From a gamma proteobacterium symbiont of Ctena orbiculata (GTDB taxonomy: Bacteria; Pseudomonadota; Gammaproteobacteria; Chromatiales; Chromatiaceae): a stretch of 33,344 nt of DNA. Below are positions 25,105 to 33,344 of the stretch, piece after piece. A program made the translations under genes and the position numbers. The notes beneath the pieces were generated by a model that was given only the letters and a program-made list of their open reading frames with translations, did no database searches and was not told the DNA's origin. The stretch lies in assembly GCA_003094535.1 (NCBI GenBank), contig NATV01000074.1, positions 1 through 33,344 on the forward strand, written 5' to 3'. How positions within the stretch are numbered: position 1 is the first letter of the stretch; every line of letters starts with the position of its first letter.

Positions 25105-25132
25105 TTGACACAAGCGCAGGGTCCGTTAAAAT
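25105..25132 (+). promoter_or_regulatory. rrn promoter P3
   Basis: TTGACA (25105–25110), 16-bp spacer, TAAAAT (25127–25132). It has a less GC-rich discriminator (AGTCGGTCTTTC) than P1 and P2, so it may be less sensitive to ppGpp. Confidence 0.8.
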
Positions 25133-25164
25133 AGTCGGTCTTTCTCGGAAGAAAATTCCGGGAA

Positions 25165-25176
25165 GCTCTTTAACAA
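25165..25176 (+). promoter_or_regulatory. Leader boxA antitermination site
   Basis: GCTCTTTAACAA matches the boxA core bound by NusB–S10, upstream of 16S. A second copy stands before 23S. Confidence 0.82.
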
Positions 25177-25179
25177 TCA

Positions 25180-25206
25180 GGTTAGGTAATTTGTGTGGGT
25201 GCTCCG
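25180..25206 (+). other. 5' strand of the 16S RNase III processing stem
   Basis: Its 27 bases are complementary to 26874–26900 after 16S at all but three positions (24 of 27). This forms the long helix cut by RNase III to release pre-16S. Confidence 0.8.
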
Positions 25207-25313
25207 TTGATCTTGGGTAACCAAAAGATCGACAGAGAGCATTCGAAAGATAGTAATTCTATCCGAGAATCTCGAGTCAAAAAGATTGGCTGCCATAAGC
25301 AGCTATCAAACTT

Positions 25314-26853
<1,540 letters not shown>

Positions 26854-26873
26854 AAAAAAGTTGCCCGGATCTT

Positions 26874-26900
26874 CGGAGCATCCACACAAGTTACCTGACC
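26874..26900 (+). other. 3' strand of the 16S RNase III processing stem
   Basis: Complementary to 25180–25206 in the leader (24 of 27), starting about 20 bases after the 16S 3' end. Confidence 0.8.
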
Positions 26901-26958
26901 AAGTGTTGAGCAGTTACAGACCTAACAGCTAAACGGCTGTACTGCACTGAGCGAATCC

Positions 26959-27035
<77 letters not shown>

Positions 27036-27062
27036 TATTTATTCAGTACTATTGACTCTTCA

Positions 27063-27138
27063 GGGGCCATAGCTCAGCTGGGAGAGCGCCTGCCTTGCAC
27101 GCAGGAGGTCGGGAGTTCGATCCTCCCTGGCTCCACCA
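27063..27138 (+). tRNA. tRNA-Ala (TGC)
   Basis: A 76-base cloverleaf with acceptor GGGGCCA/TGGCTCC including the G3:T70 pair that identifies tRNA-Ala. The anticodon TGC is at 27096–27098, with T-arm AGTTCGATCCT and encoded CCA. It lies 27 bases after tRNA-Ile. Confidence 0.98.
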
Positions 27139-27214
27139 AACAGTCGCCCAGCTCGGACCATAGTGCCAAGTGCCTAGCGATACAAACGCTAGCCACTTCG
27201 TATTATCGAAGTAA

Positions 27215-27227
27215 TGCTCTTTAAAAA
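27215..27227 (+). promoter_or_regulatory. Spacer boxA antitermination site
   Basis: TGCTCTTTAAAAA, the second boxA of the operon, between tRNA-Ala and 23S. Confidence 0.8.
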
Positions 27228-27344
27228 TTAGGTTAGATCGCAGATAGGCGGATGTCGTGAGACATCCTTAATATCTAAATGAGTATCTAAGTTCTCTAAA
27301 ACTTAGTTATTTGGGTATGTTGCATTTGTACGAGTGACCTGACT

Positions 27345-27365
27345 CCAGAATTTTTGGGGTTATAT

Positions 27366-27372
<7 letters not shown>
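27345..27372 (+). other. 5' strand of the 23S processing stem
   Basis: Pairs with 30249–30277, including the terminal 23S helix GGTCAAG/CTTGACC, with GTTATAT/ATATAAC and CCAGAA/TTCTGG beyond it. It encloses the whole 23S gene. Confidence 0.75.
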
Positions 27373-30248
<2,876 letters not shown>

Positions 30249-30257
<9 letters not shown>

Positions 30258-30277
30258 ATAACACCCAAATGTTCTGG
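30249..30277 (+). other. 3' strand of the 23S processing stem
   Basis: Complementary to 27345–27372; the helix would be the RNase III substrate. The inserted palindrome begins 56 bases beyond it. Confidence 0.75.
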
Positions 30278-30332
30278 GTTTGGCTCAAGCAAACGCAACA
30301 ACCAAATATTGCTCAAGCGATCTAACCGAATA

Positions 30333-30420
30333 TGAAAATAGGGGTCGGAGTCAAGTTTCCATGCTCTGACTTACGACTAGCGACAGCAGCGAGGGAAATT
30401 GACTCCGACCCCTATTTTCA
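30333..30420. repeat. REP/MITE-like palindromic element inserted between 23S and 5S
   Basis: A perfect 22-base inverted repeat (30333–30354 against 30399–30420; core AATAGGGGTCGGAGTCAA) extends by TTTCC/GGAAA past a one-base bulge, giving an 88-bp hairpin with a loop region of about 30 bases. It ends only seven bases before 5S. The GGGGTCGGAGTCAA terminus resembles, from memory, sequences flanking REP-associated tyrosine transposases in gammaproteobacteria. No transposase gene is in the window and no target duplication is visible. Confidence 0.85.
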
Positions 30421-30427
30421 CCCAGTT

Positions 30428-30546
30428 TACCTGGTAGAAATAGCGTGTTGGTACCACCCGATCCCATCTCGAACTCGGAAGTGAAACGACATAGCGCCGA
30501 TGATAGTGTGGGGCCTCCCCATGTAAAAGTAGGACACTGCCAGGTT
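30428..30546 (+). rRNA. rrf: 5S ribosomal RNA
   Basis: About 119 bases. Terminal helix ACCTGG/CCAGGT, conserved CGAACTCGGAAGTGAAACG loop and GATAGTGTGGGGCCTCCCCATG arm. Exact ends are uncertain by one or two bases. Confidence 0.95.
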
Positions 30547-30554
30547 TTTACAGC

Positions 30555-30591
30555 AAAAACCCCGGACCTGAACGGTCCGGGGTTTTTTTTT
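30555..30591 (+). terminator. Terminator of the rRNA operon
   Basis: Perfect nine-base stem CCCCGGACC/GGTCCGGGG (30560–30568, 30574–30582) with loop TGAAC, preceded by five A and followed by nine T. It is a strong intrinsic terminator nine bases after 5S. Confidence 0.95.
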
Positions 30592-30725
30592 GTCTAGACC
30601 TGGATGGCTGCAGTTTTTTCCAATTCTGTACCATTATCGATGGCTATTCCTGGTTCGCATCCTGAGGTTGCGTGTAAGATGGCGATCAAACACTCTCCCA
30701 TCATGGAGTATTGGCCCGACAGATT

Positions 30726-31358
30726 ATGTTGATCTCGCTTATATTGTTGCTCTTCGGCATCCTGCTCACCGGGTTGGCCATTCGGCAGCTCGTGCTGAAG
30801 CGGAAAATCCTCGCCGCCAGCGTGAACGGCCTGTTGGGGGTGGTTGTATTGCTGGTGGCGAGCTTTGTCTCGATGCTGTTTTTGAGTGTTCAGAGTTATG
30901 TTCAGCTGACCAAGGAGCAACTCCTGGCCGAGGTTGAGGTCGGTGCCGTGGAGAGTGGAAACAGCGAATTGGTTTTGACCATCAATGGCGAACGTAGGGT
31001 CTATCCGATCTCGGCTGGCGAGTGGCGGGTGGATGCGCGGTTTATCAAGTGGAAGCCCTGGGTGGCGCTGCTCGGTAAAGAGCCGGTGGTGCGTTTGGAA
31101 TCGTTGTCGGGTCGCGAGGCCGGTACCGGCAGCAGAGTGATCCAGGTGCACAATCTGCACGACGACTTTGCCATTGTCGACAGGATAGTCGCCAATCTGA
31201 CCGATCGTTTCGGCATGGTCGATACCATGTACGGCAGTTCTGTTTACATGCCGGTCGAGAGGGGTGCGCGTTACCGGGTAAGTGCAAATCACGCGGGATT
31301 GATCGCACGGCCGGTTAATGATGAGGGTAAACAGGCAATCATCCAGTGGGACAGGTAA
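30726..31358 (+). CDS. Unknown membrane protein with two N-terminal helices
   Basis: I do not recognise this family. From the ATG at 30726 it has 210 residues; a TTG at 30711 would add five. Two hydrophobic helices (about residues 1–20, MLISLILLLFGILLTGLAI, and about 35–58, GLLGVVVLLVASFVSMLFLSV) are followed by a soluble domain of about 150 residues with alternating beta strands and charged turns (LVLTINGERRVYPI, GEWRVDARFIKWKPW). The C-terminus SANHAGLIARPVNDEGKQ is conserved-looking. It is probably anchored in the inner membrane with the domain on one side. A GGAG at 30705 is badly spaced for either start, so the start is uncertain. Its stop overlaps the next ATG by one base (TAATG), implying coupled translation with the M61 protease gene. 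Confidence 0.8.
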   Translation: MLISLILLLFGILLTGLAIRQLVLKRKILAASVNGLLGVVVLLVASFVSMLFLSVQSYVQLTKEQLLAEVEVGAVESGNSELVLTINGERRVYPISAGEWRVDARFIKWKPWVALLGKEPVVRLESLSGREAGTGSRVIQVHNLHDDFAIVDRIVANLTDRFGMVDTMYGSSVYMPVERGARYRVSANHAGLIARPVNDEGKQAIIQWDR

Positions 31359-33175
31359 TGAATGCATACAAGCTTGTTTTCTTCTCTGCTCAAGCCCATC
31401 TATTCGAGGTTGAACTGAGCATTGCTCAACCCGATCCCGATGGCCAGTTGGTTTGCCTGCCAAGCTGGATACGGGGCAGTTATATGGTGCGTGATTTTGC
31501 CAGAAATATTATCTCCATCTCTGCCTTCAGCGGTGATCAACCTGTGGTATTGGAGAAGTTGGACAAGCAAAGCTGGCGTGCTGCCCCTGTATCCGCTGAA
31601 CTGAGGATAGTCTACAGGGTTTACGCCCATGAGTTGGGTGTCAGGAGCGCTCACTTTGACACTCAGCATGCCTACTTCAATGGTTCGAGTCTGTTTCTAT
31701 CCGTCGCCGGACAAGAGGAGAGGCCGTGCAGGCTGAGCATCCTGGCGCCGAGTCACAGTTACGCTGATAACTGGCGCCTGGCTACCGGGATGCCGGCCGA
31801 GCATATCGATGATTTGGGATTTGGAGACTACCTTTGTGACAACTACGAGGCGCTGATCGACTATCCCGTCGAGGCCGGCGAATACACCGAATTGGAATTT
31901 AGCCTCGAGGGACGACGCCATCGTTTCGTCATCAGCGGTGTTCACGATGCCGATGGGGATAGACTGTGTGGTGATCTACGTCGGATCTGTCATGAAGAAG
32001 CGGAGCTGTTTGGTGAATTGCCGATATCCGACTATCTTTTTCTACTGCAGGTGGTCGGCGATGGTTATGGCGGACTGGAGCATCGCAACTCCAGCAGTCT
32101 GATGATCAGCCGGGATGATCTGCCCGCGCAGGGAGATGAAAAGGTCACGGAAGGTTATCGCAGGCTGCTGGCGCTCTGCAGCCATGAGTACTTCCATCTC
32201 TGGCATGTTAAACGGATTACACCGGAGATCTTTCTGCAGCGGGGAACCGCAGCTGAGGTCTATACGCGCCAACTGTGGATCTTCGAAGGCATCACTTCCT
32301 ACTACGATGAACTGGTGCTTGTCAGGAGCGGCGTGATCGAGCGCAAGGCCTACTTCGAGATGATGGCGGAGACGGTCACCCGGGTGATGCGCGGCAGCGG
32401 GAGACTGAAGCAGACCCTGGAGGAGTCGAGCTTCGACGCCTGGACCAAGTTCTACAAGCAGGATGAAAATGCGCCAAACGCCATCGTAAGCTACTATGCA
32501 AAGGGAGCCCTGTTCGCCCTTCTGCTCGATTTGACCATACGTCTGCGCAGTGACAACAGGTTCTCTCTCGATCATGTGATGCGAGAGATGTGGCAACGAT
32601 ATGGTCGCAACTCGGTGGGTGTCGCTGAACACGGTTTTGAAAAACTGGTGGCTGATGTCACCTCCCTTGATCTCCAGTCGCTCTTCGGTCTGGGGGTCCG
32701 CTCAACCCGGGAGTTGCCGCTTGCAGAGGCCTTGGCTGAGTTTGCCATTGAACTCCATCTGCTCCCTGCAGAGAACAGCGAGGATAAGGGTAAGGTGGTT
32801 ACAGAACCGCCGAAGACGGTAACTCCCAAGCCGGTATTGGGGGCCAAGTGGAAGCAGTGCGAGAAGCGAATTCGGCTGTTACAGGTCTTTGATGGCGGAG
32901 GGGCGCAGTTGGCGGGACTTTCGGCGGGGGACGAGATCGTTGCTCTGGATGGCTTGCATATGAGTGGTAAACAGATGGAGAAATACCTCGCCCGAAAGCA
33001 GCAGGGGGCATCCGTCGAACTGCACTTTTTTCGCAGGGATGAGTTGAGGATCATCTCGCTCGCTCCGCTTGCGGCGGAGACCGACACCTGCACCCTCTAC
33101 CTCCCGCAACACCCCGGCAGCATACAGCAGCAGCGCCTTAACATCTGGTTGAAAGGTCATGTACCAACACCATGA
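31358..33175 (+). CDS. M61 family (glycyl aminopeptidase-like) metalloprotease with PDZ domain
   Basis: A 605-residue peptidase of the M61 family. An N-terminal beta domain (about 1–200) precedes the thermolysin-like catalytic domain. This contains the zinc motif HEYFH (His276, Glu277, His280, within SHEYFHLWHVKRI) and the third ligand Glu in WIFEGITSYYDELVL. A C-terminal PDZ domain (about 500–590, GAQLAGLSAGDEIVALDGL) probably binds substrate or partner C-termini. Members cut N-terminal glycine or other small residues, and no signal peptide is visible, so it is probably cytoplasmic. The ATG at 31358 is preferred to a GTG four codons earlier because it follows ACAGG and couples to the upstream stop. 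Its end overlaps birA by 17 bases. Confidence 0.93.
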   Translation: MNAYKLVFFSAQAHLFEVELSIAQPDPDGQLVCLPSWIRGSYMVRDFARNIISISAFSGDQPVVLEKLDKQSWRAAPVSAELRIVYRVYAHELGVRSAHFDTQHAYFNGSSLFLSVAGQEERPCRLSILAPSHSYADNWRLATGMPAEHIDDLGFGDYLCDNYEALIDYPVEAGEYTELEFSLEGRRHRFVISGVHDADGDRLCGDLRRICHEEAELFGELPISDYLFLLQVVGDGYGGLEHRNSSSLMISRDDLPAQGDEKVTEGYRRLLALCSHEYFHLWHVKRITPEIFLQRGTAAEVYTRQLWIFEGITSYYDELVLVRSGVIERKAYFEMMAETVTRVMRGSGRLKQTLEESSFDAWTKFYKQDENAPNAIVSYYAKGALFALLLDLTIRLRSDNRFSLDHVMREMWQRYGRNSVGVAEHGFEKLVADVTSLDLQSLFGLGVRSTRELPLAEALAEFAIELHLLPAENSEDKGKVVTEPPKTVTPKPVLGAKWKQCEKRIRLLQVFDGGGAQLAGLSAGDEIVALDGLHMSGKQMEKYLARKQQGASVELHFFRRDELRIISLAPLAAETDTCTLYLPQHPGSIQQQRLNIWLKGHVPTP

Positions 33176-33344
33176 GTTGATTTATAGATTGGCTGACGGC
33201 CGCTTTCATTCTGGTCAAGAGTTGGGGCGGCTGTTGGAGGTGACCCGCTCTTCGGTTTGGAAAAAACTGCAGCAGATCAAGCAGCGCTACAATCTTGAGA
33301 TCGATGCGGTTTCAGGCAGGGGATATCGATTGCGTGAACCGCTG
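33159..33344 (+). CDS. birA: Biotin operon repressor/biotin–protein ligase BirA, 5' end only
   Basis: The frame is open to the window edge and gives 62 residues: MYQHHELIYRLADGRFHSGQ, then ELGRLLEVTRSSVWKKLQQI and a VSGRGYRLREPL wing. This is the N-terminal winged-helix DNA-binding domain of bifunctional BirA, so the protein should both biotinylate carboxylases and repress biotin genes. The ligase domain lies outside the window. The ATG overlaps the M61 gene by 17 bases, with GAAAGG just upstream as ribosome binding site. In E. coli and Pseudomonas birA also lies close to an rRNA operon. Confidence 0.9.
   Translation, partial: MYQHHELIYRLADGRFHSGQELGRLLEVTRSSVWKKLQQIKQRYNLEIDAVSGRGYRLREPL

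Noticed and set aside
30333-30420. Intrinsic terminator between 23S and 5S
   Set aside because: The hairpin is strong but is followed by CCCAGTTTACC, not a T run; a true terminator follows 5S.
31175-31182. TGTCGACA inside the unknown membrane protein gene
   Set aside because: Lone copy within coding sequence with no promoter context.

Overview
The window looks like the chromosome of a free-living or symbiotic gammaproteobacterium. The rRNA operon has the classic 16S–tRNA-Ile–tRNA-Ala–23S–5S order, and the 16S has gammaproteobacterial features. The run argC–(DUF6776)–bactofilin–erpA … anmK–M23 peptidase–tyrS–rrn matches, from memory, a Pseudomonas aeruginosa neighbourhood (PA0662–PA0668). The 16S and the gene content (type-B succinate:quinone oxidoreductase, heme-c-type sensor) made me think of the sulfur-oxidising Sedimenticola/Thiodiazotropha group of Chromatiales. 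That placement is inference and needs a 16S search.

Layout. Positions 3–869 hold the 3' end of an outer-membrane porin, followed by a strong terminator. Positions 1370–10573 form a complete 2-methylcitrate (propionate) locus: prpE, a GntR/FCD regulator, prpB, prpC, acnD and prpF, all on the + strand. prpE and the regulator gene each start from a near-identical promoter/operator module: a TGTCGACA palindrome on the -35, then a second palindrome about six helical turns downstream. Every gap from the regulator gene to prpF carries a palindromic intergenic repeat of one of two families. A convergent DUF4126 membrane protein gene follows. Positions 11739–14465 carry argC, a membrane coiled-coil protein, bactofilin and erpA; erpA has a very good IscR-type site over its promoter. 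Positions 14562–18731 (- strand) carry an OmpA-like lipoprotein and sdhC-sdhA-sdhB, encoding a Bacillus-type (type B, di-heme, single anchor) succinate:quinone oxidoreductase. Diverging from this operon is a transmembrane diguanylate cyclase with a periplasmic CxxCH heme-attachment motif. anmK and an M23 endopeptidase gene (- strand) recycle and cut peptidoglycan; tyrS diverges from them.

The rRNA operon (about 24.9–30.6 kb) has three tandem sigma70-type promoters with identical 16-bp spacers, two boxA sites and clear RNase III processing stems. It also has an 88-bp palindromic REP/MITE-like element inserted between 23S and 5S, and a strong terminator. Downstream is a tightly packed set: an unknown two-helix membrane protein, an M61 glycyl-aminopeptidase-like protease with a PDZ domain, and the start of birA, cut by the window edge.

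How the genes fit together. PrpE, PrpC, AcnD, PrpF and PrpB convert propionate to pyruvate and succinate. Succinate is the substrate of the quinone oxidoreductase encoded 8 kb away, which carries an FNR-like box upstream and therefore probably responds to oxygen. I found no defence system, CRISPR array, prophage or transposase gene. The less ordinary content is regulatory and structural DNA (paired operators, intergenic palindromes, rrn insertion) plus the heme-c-type diguanylate cyclase beside the SQR operon.
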